Shown here in pieces: positions 1-13,518 of a DNA stretch of 64,000 nt; positions within the stretch are counted from its first letter, which is position 1; each line of letters opens with the position of its first letter. Where the stretch lies: the NCBI RefSeq assembly GCF_031143425.1, contig NC_090450.1, forward strand, positions 166,835,486 to 166,899,485. Direction: 5' to 3'. The notes under the pieces are model-generated. The model was not told where the DNA came from. It worked only from the letters and a program-made list of their open reading frames with translations, and searched no databases. This stretch comes from Pleurodeles waltl (Eukaryota; Chordata; Amphibia; Caudata; Salamandridae). Position numbers and translations under genes: made by a program.

Positions 1-283
1 GGTCTTGTAGATTTATCTACATGGCAGCGTCCCAAAGTACAAAAAGTGCAGCCTCATCATTTTAAGTGGGGCGATTTTGAGAGTTAGCCAAGCTCTCGTG
101 GCCCAAATATAAAACCAAAACCCAAAATAATCAAATGTCCTCTTGCTTGTCAGTAGGATAAGATCTTTTAGAGTGTGGGGGAGAGCTGAAAGACTGTTAC
201 CCACCTTCAGCTGTGGTGGAGTCATAACCATGCCCATACTGGTTGGTAGCCATCACCCCACTATTTTTAACTTTTTTTAATTC
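1..283. other. No recognisable gene or repeat
   Basis: I see no coding similarity and no clear repeat structure here. Short open frames lack recognisable motifs. Confidence 0.4.
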
Positions 284-690
284 CCTGGTATCTAGTAGGC
301 TTTCTGCCCGCCTCCCCGGGAAGTTGATCAGAGGTAATTGCCCCATCTGCCCACCAGTGGGCAGAACAACTTTGTCTCCATTAATTTGGGGTAGGGCCAT
401 AGCCATAACCTCACCCTCTTTTTAAAAAAAAAAATGTGTCCCTGGTGTCTGGTGGGATTTCTGCTCCCCTGGACCCTTACAAAAATAGGCAGATCTGCCC
501 CCAAAGGTGGCAGAAATGGGCAACAGTTTTGTGCCCCCACAGGGAGCGACCTTTGCCCAAGGGGCTGCCCACCCAAACAAAACACACACCTGATGCCTAA
601 ATGGTTTCTATCCCCCCTGGGGGCAGATTGGCCTAATAGAAATAGGCCGATCTGCCCCCCAAATTGGCTAAAATAAATAGCGCTACCCCC
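284..690. repeat. Degenerate tandem repeat, about three units of ~150 bp
   Basis: Three units start near 284, 440 and 588. Each opens with a variant of CCCTGGTATCTAGTAGG followed by TTTCTGCCC, and carries copies of the GCAGATCTGCCCCC motif or its partner. The units have diverged strongly, so this looks like an old satellite or a domain of a repeat family rather than an active array. A short palindrome (GATGTAAC, one base, GTTACATC) follows at 706-722. Confidence 0.5.
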
Positions 691-722
691 ATGGGCCTGG
701 TGCAGGATGTAACGGTTACATC

Positions 723-2479
723 TTCGGCACCTTAGAGGTGTTGTTGAGGACATAACCGTTATATCTTAGCAACCCAACGGGTTATATATATCATCCCAAT
801 TGTAAATATGGACACTGTTTGCATTGGCATGGATGGAATAGATAATTGTTAATGGCTGTCCTCGGTTGTGTCATCCCCTCCTCACCTTATACCTTACCTT
901 CTATTTGGTTCATTTTTTGGCTCTCAGGTATTTTTGTGCCCATTTGTGTTATTATTTGTTTTATTTACTCAGATTGATATTGCTGCCTTAACACTGTGGT
1001 AATGTCAGTGAGCCAGGCTTTGTCACTTTTTATCCTTTCTCTGTTTCTTCTGGAAAACATGTGCCCCAAGCCTCACTTTTGTGCACGTTAGTGTTGAGAG
1101 GATGCACTCTTCTGAGTCTCGCTTCAGACACTGCTGATCACATATTTAAAGGAAAAGTCCCTCAAATGCGGTTTTCCATTTGTGATAAAGCACAATGAAC
1201 TTTCATCAGGTGGACCTTCTATCTAGAATCCCGCTCTGGGTGGAGGAATATTTTCTCCCACTCTGGTACTGCCAGGGGTAAGTATGATTGTTGCTGGTGC
1301 AGCATCTTTTTGGCTACATATAATATTCTGCATATTCATTTTTGTCTCTTACGCTACTGTCACTGTTTTCCATGAGCAAATACCTTTTTATTATACACAC
1401 CAGTTTGGTGTCATGCACAGTGTGATTTTATTATACCAATGTGGTTTATTTTTTACAGCTGTAGGATTGTCTACATTGAGAGGTATTCTGTTAGATGTGA
1501 GCTATTTTTCCACATATTCCAATATTAGATTCCTAATAATATCCCAATATAAGTTAAGGATTTTTGTGATGTCTCCCTATTGTCTTGTACTGATAAGACC
1601 CTATATGTAGTTACAGGGTCAAAATGTTGTAAAAACCATATGTAAAAACAAATCTAGCATGCCTTACTTTGGAACAGGCTCAGGCAGATCAAGTCTAATG
1701 ATGAAAGACTGATGATTTTTTGGTTTCTCTGGTATATGCGTCTTGTTTGATATCATTTGGATTCATTTTCATCATTGTTTTGGGGTAGTTCTGTTTCACT
1801 TCGGTCACAATTAACTGTATGGGTGTTTTCTTGTATACAACTCTTGCTGTATAAAGCATTACAAAATGTGACATTTTGATTGATGGTTTTATTTTTAATT
1901 CATTACTTACAATAATTGCATAATTGTTTGCAGCAATTGTTGCTAATCATTTATAATTCTATGAGTAACACTGCAAATGAGAACCATTGTTATTTGAATG
2001 TATTGTGTCCAATACAGCACATGATCAAAATACATGGATATTGTCCTATGCAATAACATTGAAGTAGGTGAATAAAGATTGCATATTTTCTGATTTCTAT
2101 GTCATTTCCTGCTGATGGATACATTTTGCATTTCTCTGGTGTTTTTGTGAAATAATTCCAACCAGTACGCAGCTCAGGGTCTAAGGATCTGCAGATATTT
2201 CTATCTCTGCTACCGACTTGAAGCTTCACTTAACATCGCAAAATATATATTCAGGTTGGGTAGGAAAATACTATGGCCAGGCATATGGTTAGACTAATAA
2301 AACCACTAGAGTCCCTCTGGTGCCATATATTAAGTAAGCTCCTGAAAATAGGTTTTACTGGTGACACAGTGTACGTAAAACAAAGAATACAAGTCTTCCT
2401 GATCTGGCTCTGCATAATCATGAGATGTGTGTGAGTAGGAGTCCTGCGGAGCAGATGTATCTGGCTGATTAGTGGAAGA
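723..2479. other. No recognisable feature
   Basis: AT-rich sequence with scattered short open frames and no family motif that I can identify. The 2240-2479 part may be the diverged 3' end of the minus-strand LINE that follows. Confidence 0.35.
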
Positions 2480-3550
2480 AGATGCAATTGTCAGGTAGGT
2501 GGGACCTAAGTTGTGTAGTGCTTTGAATGTGTGTAGGAGTTTGAAATGAGTGTCTTTGTGTTTTCAGAGACAGTGGGGCTTTCTGAGGTGTGGTGTGATG
2601 TGAGTTTTGTGCCGGAGATTGAGGATGAGTCTGGCTGCCAAGTTTTGGATGGCTTTGTAGTCTTCAAATGAGTTGCTTTCTGATACCTGCTTACAGGGTG
2701 TTCTCTTTGTCCAACTTGCTTGTGACTAGCGCATGAATAACAGTTTTTTTTATTTTAATTAGGAGCCATTTGAAGATCTTCCTCAGCATCTTTAGGATGC
2801 AGTGGTGGCATTTGCTTTTTCACTCACATACAGTTTCTTGTCAATCACTATTTTGAGGTTCCTGGCATGGGTGTTGGGTGTGGTTTGAGTTTGTCTGGTC
2901 ATCAGTTGGAATCCTATGGTGAGGTGTTCTTGTTGAAGATCACTACTTCTGTCTTGTCGTGTGAAGCTTGAGCCAGTTGGCATTAAACCAGTTAGCACCT
3001 TTGATCATGCAGGCTGTGAACTTGTTTCTTGTGTTGGGGGTCTTGTTTGAGAGGGAGGGAGATCATGAATTGCATATCATCAGCAAAGGAGAAGATGTTG
3101 ATGTCATGTGTGTGAATGACATTGCCCAGAGGGCTCACGTAGGCATTAAAGAGGATGGAGCTCAGCGATGAACCTTGAGTCACTCCACAGATGAGTTTGC
3201 CATCTTCTGTGGATTAAGGTGCCAGGTTGACAGCTTGGGTTCTATCTGTGAAAAAAGAACGTGGAAAGTTGGTCCTTTGATGCCAATCTTGTGCAAGCAC
3301 CAGATGAGAGTGTAAAATAAGACTGTGACAAATGTTCCACAGACGTACAAGAGAATGACAGCTGTAAAGTCTCCTCTGTCAAGGATGTCTCTGTGGCAGT
3401 GATGAGTACTATTTATATTCTTTTGTGCTCTGCTCAAAGATGCATCCACTGTGCATCTTGAATGTATTACTTTCTCCTGCCCACTTCCCAGGGATGAGGA
3501 CATCACTCCACTGGTCTTGCTCAAATTACCAAGACATGGTTTTAACATAA
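2480..3550 (-). pseudogene. L2/CR1-like LINE reverse transcriptase relic
   Basis: Read on the minus strand, fragments follow the order of an L2-type reverse transcriptase. DILDRGDFTAVILLY near 3360-3390 corresponds to the palm A region, TQGSSLSSILFNAY starts near 3181, and SFADDMQ near 3075-3090 is the catalytic box. AVIHALVTSKLD lies near 2690-2735 and QNLAARLILNLRHKTHITPHL near 2590-2655. The family is a non-LTR retrotransposon that copies its RNA at a nicked target. The copy is dead: several frame changes and stops separate the blocks, and the palm A aspartate expected in the LxDLSAAFD motif is replaced by tyrosine (about 3346). No endonuclease part is visible, as expected for a 5'-truncated copy. 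L2 rather than CR1 is my best guess. Confidence 0.8.
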
Positions 3551-4689
3551 TAGAGTTATAACTTTAAGCACCACTTTAGCCTTGTGCTCAACACACAGCA
3601 ACAAAGGACTATTATATTTCTAACACAGCTTCCATCTTAGAATGTGTTAGTTCATGAACGTGTTAGTTCATGTAAATTCTCTTATCCTCATTCTGCATAT
3701 CATCATCAGCCTATGGATAAGGCTTGAATTAACATAAATGCAAATCATGTTGAAGTAATATTTAAATTCACCACTACTACATATGCAAATCATTCTTACT
3801 TCCATTTTGTTTTTGCAATGCAACATAAAACATACAGCATCATTTAATACAAAATCAAAAGCTAAATCGACACCAGCAAAGAGGGCCCAGTGGGCTAAGT
3901 GTCCTTATCGATTGTGTTTTTTGTTGCTTTTCCAACATTCTTTAATATCACTTTAAAGCCATGTATCAATCCTCAGTGAGCCTAATAATCAACATATTAC
4001 TCTTATTCCTGTGTTGCTTAATGCTACAAAAAAGTACAAAAAACAATACCTCAGGTGAAGAAATAGGCTATAAATGTATTTTTATAGTAACAAATGTAAT
4101 CAGCTGCTGTGCATGAGAGTTACAGTACATTATAAGAAGAGACAAGTGTGCAATTCTTCAGCAATATTTAGCCGAAAGAGTCCTTACATTCTAAATATAT
4201 TATAATTGTTGCCTCCAGTCTCCTTAAGTCACATTCTCCACCACCACCTCACATATATTTGGGAACTTGTGCTATCCCACTGCATGTCAATTGGAATGCA
4301 TAATTCTCAAGTACTTTCTTAAAATGCCTTCCTAAGCAGTAAGTTAGATCATTAATCCTAATTGACCTGAAATGTTGCAAAATTATTTTGTGCAGTGGCG
4401 ATGTACTGCTGGCCTCATTTAGTTTTGAGCAAAAATATGTCAGAATATACACTACAAGAACACTCTTACATGTTATTCTCCCGCACTTTGATTATCACAT
4501 TAGAGGGTGTCTTTATACTGGTCACATTCACTCCTTTTAAAGATGCCTTACATTTGTAACACCTTGTAAAGCCCTCACTAGGTGTTAACCAAGTGATCTT
4601 ATTTGCTTTGGTCCCTAGACATAACTTTTCCCTTAGATCTGATAAAGCCTCTAGCCTTTACCAATGACTTGACACTGTCTACAACATAG
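3551..4689. other. No recognisable feature
   Basis: AT-rich DNA without recognisable coding motifs, TIRs or clear tandem structure. Confidence 0.35.
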
Positions 4690-5930
4690 GCCTACTGAAG
4701 AGCACATAATCTGGCAATCATCATGTATAAAGGTGTAAAATTACAAATATGTGCAAAATTACGTTTGGCAAAACCATATGCAGTTCCTCTCAATAGGGCC
4801 TAACAAGATCCAGCACAGTGAAATGTAGACCTCTAGGTTTACCAGAATGAGTTATCAATAACACAATCATTACATGCTATGGCAAGCTGTGTGATTATAT
4901 GAAACCAAACTGGGCTGCAACATAATGTGACAGCAATCTATTGTTAGAGGTCTATTGGATTTACCATAAGCTTTTCACACTAAATAAGTCAGGCCTACTA
5001 TTTTTGTAATAACTTTTCATAATACACATACCAGACCTATGGCATCTGGAATAACATTTCCCTGCACAACAATTTGGCCTATTGCTCATTGGCTTGTCAG
5101 CATACCCAACCCAGGTCTACTTTACTGAGCATAAGCCTTTCCACAATGCAACCATCAAGAATAAAATCATAAAATTGCAAAAGTGTAAAACATTACAGTA
5201 GGCAAAACAGACCTATATCGCTCTTAACATGGCTAAACAAGTATTCTTGCATTGCAAATTTTCTATTACCATGGTGCATCAGAAATGGTAACGAATACAA
5301 AAACGTTGCGTACTAGGGCAATCTGTGAGATTCCATGCAACAAAAAAACTATCTGCAGGCTTTAATTCAGAGTAATAACACTCAACCTTTAAACACATAG
5401 TGACTTTCCCATATTATTTTCTTGATCAATATGCCAGGTTTACTGCCTTCATCATAACTTTTCATATTAAACAATCAGGCCTATAGTCTTTATCATTGGC
5501 ATATCACCATAAACAACCCATGCCTACTGTATTGAGTGCAAGCTTTCTAAAGAACAACCATCCAGTACACAATCATAAAAGTACAAATGTATACAAAGTC
5601 ACAATTAGCAAAGCAAAATATTATTTCTCCAAAGAGAGACTAAAAAGAATGATTGTGGTGCATATTGTCCATTATCATGATTTATTTGGGTGAATCACTA
5701 ACACCAAAACCCTTGTCTAGGGCAGTAACCTTTTCAATTCCATGAAACAAAATACCCGCCTCCGTTCTTCAGCATAGTTTAATACCAAACCATCATTAAA
5801 ATCATGTTGTCTTTAACACATATTGTTCACAATGAGGAGGCCAGGCCTACTGGCCTTGTTATAGAGTTTCATAACAGACCTATACCTCCATGTATAACTA
5901 ATGTAGCCCTGGCTATCATCTACTGCTGTC
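4690..5930. repeat. Old tandem array, ~405-425 bp period, about three units
   Basis: Corresponding landmarks recur. CTACTGAAGAGCACATAA at 4693, CTACTTTACTGAGCATAAG at 5118 and CTACTGTATTGAGTGCAAG at 5523 each precede a CAATCAT or CAACCATC block, then AAAATTAC-like and GGCAAAAC-like blocks, then a stretch ending in CCATGAAAC or CCATGCAAC. A second landmark, TAACTTTTCATA followed by CAGACCTAT or CAGGCCTAT, occurs near 5008, 5451 and, degraded, 5860. The spacing of 425 and 405 bp supports diverged head-to-tail duplication. No coding content is visible. Confidence 0.6.
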
Positions 5931-7199
5931 AAACACATATCTGTCCTTTGAAGGGTTGAAGTTAGTAAGGAAAGGAGAGGTCACATTCTTGTTGGGGAAC
6001 CTCATCCCATCTGTGCTGCTGCCAGAAAAGACAACCTTAAATTATCTAGTTATCAAATGCACTTTTATAGCATTCATTGTCATGTGTTTGCACCTGAATG
6101 TTCAACATCTTGCAGCTGGATCAATAAACAAAATGATCACAACTGCTTGGACAACAAGGACTTTATTGTGAAAGCGCACAATCTCTGGTAAATCAAAGCA
6201 TGTACTCCTGGCTCACAACATGTGGGCGGAGCTAAAGTCCCTCTGGCGGGGCTCACACAGTTGTCTGGTGACAGCTGTGCTGTCAAGCCAGATCTTAATA
6301 ACAACAATGTATACATCTAACAACGCTTGTTGTCAAAGGGAAAAGTAACCACTATAATAAAAGATGATGAAACAAATAATACTAATATTTAAACAAATAT
6401 GTATACGAGGGCAGACTTTAATATGCATTTAAATACTAACGAGGGGAGTTAATTTGCAGTTTTAAAGGTTGTTACCAAACCCTAATAGAATATAAATGTG
6501 ATCTTAGAACAAAAATCAACTAAGTTAATAACAGAAACAAACTATTAATTACATTTCCGATTTTCCTTTGCTAAAGATAATATTTGAGCAGATGTGTTAA
6601 GATAGTTAATCAGAGGCCACCAGATTTTCTCTCTTTCAAGAGCTATTTACAGAAATGTGACATGATTTGTATCCAGCGTGTGGTTATTACATATTAAGTT
6701 TTATGATGGCCTAAAAGAAATGCTGCAGACTTCTAATTCCGGGTATTAACTTGAATAGCATTAGCAAAGAGCATGTCAATTAGTTTAGAGAGGAAATCAT
6801 TATATATGTAGTATGCATGAGATTTTGCTTCATATCAACAAATATCTTGATATGAAAGAATGGAATTGAGGGACCAGTTATATCTGCCAGATCTGCTCCC
6901 AAAACTGCTAGATCCTGGGGAATTTTGAAATGTTCCATGTATACAATTCATGGGCTTTTGGAATCATCATAGCAAAAAGTATGGCTGAGTTGCACTTGCT
7001 GAATTTTAGTCCAGATTCTATCCACAGGGCAATAGGTCAAGTATCAAAATCATATTTCTTCTATATCACTTTTATCCTGTGGATTTGAAATAGAAAAATA
7101 ACTTTAAGCCTGTACCCTACTTTCCTACTTTCAATTTCTGGATGACAACAGGGTCTACGAAGCAAGAATATGCTCTTTCTTGAAAGTTTTAGTTAGACC
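5931..7199. other. No recognisable feature
   Basis: AT-rich DNA. I recognise no gene, TIR or LTR border. Confidence 0.35.
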
Positions 7200-9289
7200 T
7201 GACAGGTGGTCTTCCCCCAAATGTTTTGCCTCCCTTGCCTCCCTTTTGCTGATCTGTTTTTGTTGCCTTAGAACTCTGGGAACTTTACCACTGCTAAACA
7301 GCACTGAAGTGCATGTGCTCACTCCCCTAAAACTTGGTAACATTGGTGTATTGACAATTGGCATATTTAATTTACTTATAAGTCCCTACTAAAGTGCAAC
7401 ATATGTGCCCAAAGCATGTAAATTAAATGCTACTAATGGACTTGCAGCACTGATGGTGCAGGTTCACTGTCATCTCGACTTAGCATTTCAAACTCCTTGC
7501 CAAGCCTAAACTCCTCTTTTATTACACACAAGACACTACTAAGGTAGGCCTAGGTAGCCTATAGGGAAGGGTGTGGTGTAAGTAAAAGGCAGGACACATA
7601 CTTTTTAGTTTTACATATCTTGGTAGTGAAAAACTCTCAAATTTGTTTGGCAGTACTGTGAGGCCTACCCCTCTCATAGGATAATGTTCATTATTCCTTA
7701 ATACTAATTGAAAGGGAGTAGGACTGCCGTGTTTGGTACCTACAGACTTGTAATAATAAACTTGCAATAATGGACTTCATTAATGGTAAAGCTGGATTTC
7801 TGATTACAACTTTAAAGATGCCACTTTTAGAAAGTTGGCATTTGTCTACTCCTAAGCCCTGTGTGCCTGTTGCTTGCCTCTAATACACATCAGGGCAGGG
7901 TGACAGCTGGGCATTACCTACAGACCATCACACACAAATGAGCTTAGGGGTGCCATTTACATCCTGTGCCTTCCTGAACTAGATGGGAGAGAGGAGCTGA
8001 CACTTGCCTGTCCCCACACAAACAGCTGTAGTGTGTCTGGTGCCAGGGCAGGAAAGGAGAACCTGTGTGTACTTCAAAGCCTCTCTTTGAAATCACCCCC
8101 ACTTCAAAGGCACCACTGGGTATAGGAAGTGAACTTCTGACCATACCAAATCAGTACACTTCTGGACATGAAGATGCTCTGCCAGAGAAAAGAGCTTATG
8201 TGCTGCCGATGGGTCTTCCATTCTGTTGGAACTCTGCTTGACTTGCTGGACTCCTGCTTTGCTCTGCCTGCCCTGCTCCCTGCTGTCCCCTTGCCTGGGA
8301 GTGAAAAGGATTGGACCTGAGTTTCTACATCCCCACACTCAAGTGACTCCAAGGGCTTGCTGGCTTGCCTCCTGTTCTGCAGTCTCAAGGACATCAAAGA
8401 CTGCCTGCAACTTCCCTATAGCCCCTGGACTCTGCCCCCTGTGAGTCCTGCTCTGCCAAGTGATACCAAGCCAGCCCTGGGTCCTTTCAAGTGGGGTCTA
8501 CTGTGGTGCAACTCTAGATGTTGACTCATCGCTGCCACTGCGCTGATCGGAACTGCCACATCTCTCTTTGACACCGAGGCATTGCCGCTGCCACTGAGGG
8601 TGATGACTTCACATTGCTGGCTGTGCGGTTCCGGACCAACGCATCTCCATCGGTCCCAGTGCATCACCCTTCACATTGCAGCAACTCTATGACTTTGCAT
8701 CGACGACAGTGTGGCTCAACGATGATACATCCCCCGATTGTGCAGATCGCAACCAGTACGTTGCCAACCCATCGCCTCCTCTGCTCCTAGCACTGGATCC
8801 TCACCATCAATCAAACCTCAACCCAAGATACTGTTTCAGCGGGACAAGGTTGGTCCCTCTAACCGGCCTGTGCTCCATTGCGGTTGGCTTGAACTTTGGA
8901 TTTACCCCAGTCTAGCGTGACCAGATAGCTCCGGTTGGTGCTTTAAGTTACTAAGCACCACATTTGTAGATATTCTTGAAAGATCCATATCTAGAATTCT
9001 ACTTATCTGATTTTTGTTGTTTTGGTCTTGTGTTACTCATAACAATATAATCTATTTGTCTAACTTGGTGTAGAGTATTTTTGTTGTGTGTTCACTGTGT
9101 TAATGTTCTATATGTTGCACAAATACTTTACACATTGCCTCTTAAGTTAAGCCTGACTGCTCTGTGAGAAGCTACCAGAGCGGGGGGCACAAGTTAATGT
9201 AGGGAGTGTATTTAACTTATCCTGACTAGGATTGTGGTCCCTATGGACAGGGTGCTTACCTCTGCCAATTAGACACCCAATTTCTAACA
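7200..9289 (+). mobile_element. Long LTR (probably solo), plus orientation
   Basis: The right border reads TTTCTAACA at 9281-9289. Its reverse complement TGTTAGAAATTGGG matches the border style of the LTRs at 39264 and 45106 (TGTTGGAAAATGGG) and 33858 (TGTTACAAATTG). Inside that border, blocks such as GGCTTAACTTA with GTGTAAAG nearby also recur in the 39264 LTR on the opposite strand. The left border is set at TGACAGGTGG (7200) and is less certain. A TATA-like GGGTATAGG at about 8117 sits just after CACTTCAAAGGCACC, where a U3 promoter would be expected. No internal coding region follows 9289, so this is most likely a solo LTR. Confidence 0.65.
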
Positions 9290-9704
9290 GTCTTCAATAT
9301 AGATCCTCTTACGCTGAACAACAGTGGCGTTCAGGAGCTGACATCCGATGCTGGAATTGTTTTCCTATTGACTTGAGAATGAAGCCCAGCCTTTTGTCCT
9401 TTCAGTGATAGTTAAAGGCCAACTGGCTCAGATTATATCTTCCCAATATGTAACCCCTAATTCCTTGGATTGACTTGTTCAGTCTGTTGTATTTGTCTAA
9501 TTTACTTAAAGTTAACTTGGACATTACTCCCATTCTCTCAAGTGGGAGTGGGCTATAGAAACTTATAAATAATATAGTTGAATAATTTCCTTTGGTAATT
9601 GCACTAAGTGGAAACATTTTCCACTATTGGCAGGGTAGATATGAGCAATTCAGGTGTGGAGAAGAAGGAGGAAGAAAAAACGCCAAGATCTGCGTCTGTG
9701 CTTA
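9290..9704. other. No recognisable feature
   Basis: Nothing supported. No primer-binding site is seen directly after the LTR end. Confidence 0.35.
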
Positions 9705-9823
9705 GGGCCTGATTTAGAGTTTGGGAGATGGGTTACTTTGTCACAAATGTGAGGGCTATTCCTTCTGCTGTTTCGTTAGGATTTCATGGAATCCTAATAC
9801 AGCAGACGGTGTAAATCAGTCCC
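9705..9823. mobile_element. Short MITE (Harbinger-like), 119 bp
   Basis: The left end GGGCCTGATTTA and right end TAAATCAGTCCC are inverted repeats with one mismatch. TTA precedes the element and TAA follows it. The left end resembles the 13209-13518 element (CTGATTTAGA, then TTTGG or CTTGG, then a GTCACAA motif), so both are members of one family. Confidence 0.6.
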
Positions 9824-11789
9824 TAAATTTGTAAAAGAAAGATTGCTAATGCCTGTAGCTACCCTTCTTGGACAGGGCTTGTTGCAATTAAATATTGGTA
9901 CACCGAATAACAAGGCTGAGTAGTACTAAATTCATCTCATGCCTTTTTAATCCACTACCAGACACTCCCTGTCCCTTTACCTCCCTTTGCAGGTTCTGCT
10001 TTCTCCCTTTGTGATTGATTTCAGTATTTCTCTTCCTGCATCTTTTGGATGTATGTGTTTTTCCATTGCTTGCGCTCGATTAATATCTGATGTGACCAAA
10101 TAAGTGCTGTTACAAAAAAATAAGTGCCAGTGGCCCTCAGCGGCAACCACTGGCTCAAATTAGGCACGGACCTACCTGCTATTCCCCAAACACTTGTGAC
10201 AGGTGTAAAATCGAATAGTGCCATACCTAATAAATACCCAACATCTCGTTGCCGGATATATCGGGTGAGATAATTTTATATTCTGATAGTGTCCAATTTG
10301 TCTTGAGGCCTTTAGTACCTTTAAGACGTGATCAATGTCGTATCCTTAGCATAGGTAAACCTATTCCCTCACACGAGCTCAGACCAGTGATGCTGGCTTC
10401 AGAGGTACAGAAGTTCAATGAACAACAAGGTCTCTGTTTCTGTAGAGTTCAGAGTTTACTTTATACATGGTGAAATGGGTTTTGTTTAATTGTTTAATTA
10501 TGAGTGCCGGCAAAATTCAATTTTTGTTAAAACTCCATCCTATATTTTTACAAGAAATGCGAGGAGACGTTTTGTTTTTTTAGAAATTGCATATTCCTCA
10601 GACAGCATTTCACTTACGACATATTGCGGCTGTGTGCAACCCTGTAATGTTAGTTAATAGGTATGGTTGTTTCCCACACCCACATTCATTTTACTGCAGT
10701 ATGATTTCATTTCAAAAGATGCGTGTAAACAAAAAGCAGGTTGGATTGCTTCGGAAACAGAAGAAAGGCAAAGTCAAGTGCCAAGTTTATTTGAGGCGAA
10801 GTATGTTTGTGCAAGTGTTTGCTACGCTCAACTGAGTGATAAAGATGTTGACAATGAATTATGATCATCAGGCATAATTGTTTGAGTGATGACAAGCAAT
10901 CGACTAATGGCTGCCAGCAAGCAAATCAACCGTAACAAATTCAAAGTAACGTTGGAATGTTATATGTTGCAGCTTGTTCACCAGCAGGGGCAGGTGATGC
11001 TCTGCCTTGCTCCTCTGAAATGTTTTGTGTGTTTTTTTCGATTTACCCTGAATAATGGTCAATTTTTATATGTATTTGATTTTGAAAGTTTGAATTTTAT
11101 GTAATCTGCAAACTGCATGTTTTTACCTGTGTTTCTGCTTATAACAATAAAATGAACAGTTCAAAAGCACTCAGACCCACAATATCTATACACGCGTTAA
11201 CATAATACATCAAATATATACATTATAAAAAGATATAAAATATATGTAGATAGAATAATATAGCCAAAGATGTATACGCACACAGACTCTAATAGGCTAG
11301 TCCTTGGCAAAACGGCATTTTTTATTATGTGTAAATACATGAAAATCGCACAAAATGTTCATATGATTTCGTATATTACATGAATGGTCATCTACAGGAA
11401 GACTTTGTGCATGGTATGCACTTCCTTTCAAAAGACATGCGAGATACAAGCAAATGTATTATCGATACAGTTTCTAGAGTCAAGCAATGAATGCTGGTAG
11501 CATAAGGGACTTTAGCGCAAATCCAGCTTTCCAAATTGTATAAGAAACTGTTCATCAACGTTTCCAGCAACAAAAACTAAATGAAAAGTGCAAACTTTAG
11601 AAAGACAAAAATTACACAAAATAAAAAAAAATACAATAAACAGAATTTTTTTGAACCTACACTTACGTTAAATAACAATTCTAGGTCTACCAGAGGCGTG
11701 CAGACACCCTCATAAACAGACCACAAGATAAACAGTCCCAAAGCACACAGAACTACAGGTACCAATGCAGACAGATCCAGATGGAAAGG
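9824..11789. other. No recognisable feature
   Basis: AT-rich, with scattered short open frames. I recognise no family or motif. Confidence 0.35.
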
Positions 11790-12030
11790 AACCTCAATGG
11801 CCTTCAGCAGTAACAAGCCTCAATGGCCCCGGTCATCCATGAGCATCACTTGCATGAGGCAACAATTAGCACCAATAGCCCAAGGCAAAGAAGACACTCA
11901 ATGGTACCCAGTAGTGGAGATCATTTGCCAGAGGCAGTAATGAGCATCAATAGTCCCAGTTAGTAAGCAGTCATAGTGGCCTGAGGGGTTGATGATGAGC
12001 AACAATGGTTGCAGGATCATAGTGAGCCCA
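11790..12030. repeat. Degenerate minisatellite (CTCAATGGCC-type units)
   Basis: Blocks resembling CTCAATGGCC, then CAGTAGTAA, then GAGCAT recur at about 11791, 11818, 11871, 11897, 11948 and 12003. Spacing is roughly 26 or 53 bp. The units are strongly diverged and no reading frame is maintained. Confidence 0.45.
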
Positions 12031-13208
12031 CATAGACCCAAGCAGTAACATGCATTAATGAAGCTCGATTGTCCCAAGCAATAATGGCAACACCTCGACC
12101 ATTAAGTATGATGTCTGATTTAAATGACCACATGGTCCCAAAATATGCCTCTTAGCCCTGGAAGTTGCATTAGTGTTTGGAGCTGGTGTGGGAATGGGAG
12201 TTAACATTGAATGCTCAGAAAATACAGCATTTTGAAAGATTCCTGCAGTCTGAAATTAGGCTGAGAAAATGCACTAGAATAATTCCACAGTCCGAGATTA
12301 ATAAAATCGCATAGTTTGACTTAAATGAAGACTCCCACTCCTTACTGAGACATTGCACTTTCTCAATGGCAGGTCAAGCATCACTTTAAAATTAGCTGCC
12401 TAATTCGATAATTAGGATGAACCCGATGGATTTTGCAAAAAATGATGATGTCAGTGTGTGATGATTCCAAAGTATGGATTTAATCTTGCCAATAATGTGC
12501 CCCTATCATTTATTGTTGCTACCACTAATATAACTAATAACCAATCAGCAATGTCAGACTTTCCTAAGATTTAAAAAAGGAAGATATATATTGACTGGGC
12601 CATTGTGTTCTGCAAATTAGTCTGACTACTCAAAGCACACCACAATTCATGAATCAATATCTCCTCGCCATCTTTTCTCTAGCACTCTGAAGCTTCCAGA
12701 AAGATACTAGCAATATGTCAGCAAAATATACCTAGTATAAAAAACAAGTAAACTCTCCTGTTAATCATGACCAATTGCATGTCTATTTTCTATTATGACC
12801 TACACTTGCATAGTAGATCTTTCTGCTCTTTAGGCGTTTCTGTTCACTTAAATGTTATTTTAAGGTGGCACTGCTTTAAAGATACAACAATTAATAAGAG
12901 TTGGTTACCAATGTACATATTCTATAAAATGTGCATTTGTTAGTTTTTAACTAGGCATAATGGCTACCAGGTAGGATGTACTGAATTTACATTCAGAAAT
13001 AGGTGCTAAGTGCCTTGATGTAATTTGTGACACCTTCTAACAGTCCTCACTTTAATTCAAATGTCCTTCGTACATTAACTCTAGTGGGGCCACACATGCA
13101 AAGGTAAAAGGCGATCTACATTTTCCAGCATGACTGGGTGGAATCCCTAACGGTATCTGACATAGCATTGAACCGCACGCCTGCTGTTGCGCAGAGGGTA
13201 GTGCCTAA
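12031..13208. other. No recognisable feature
   Basis: No recognisable coding or repeat structure. Confidence 0.35.
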
Positions 13209-13518
13209 GGCCCTGATTTAGAACTTGGTGGACCATTTACTCTGTCACAATGGTGATGGATGCCCCGTCCACAGAAATCTAAATCCCATTATATCCAATG
13301 AGATTTAGGTTTTGACGGACAGGACATCCATCACTGTTGTGAGTGAGTCACCTGTCCGGCAAGTTCCCAATCAGACCGTTAGGGTCACAAACATGACAGA
13401 TATCTCATTCGCCTTGTTTCAATCTCCATAGGCTTTTATGGGATTGTAATAAGGCTGATGGGATATCCGTCACATATGTGACGGAGTAACTCCTCCGCCA
13501 AACTCTAAATCAGGCTCC
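13209..13518. mobile_element. MITE, ~310 bp, GGCCCTGATTTAGA termini
   Basis: The left end is GGCCCTGATTTAGA followed by CTTGGTGG. The reverse complement of the right end is GGAGCCTGATTTAGAG followed by TTTGGCGG. TAA flanks the left side and AAA the right, compatible with a decayed 3-bp TWA target duplication of PIF/Harbinger type. No open frame is present. Confidence 0.65.
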
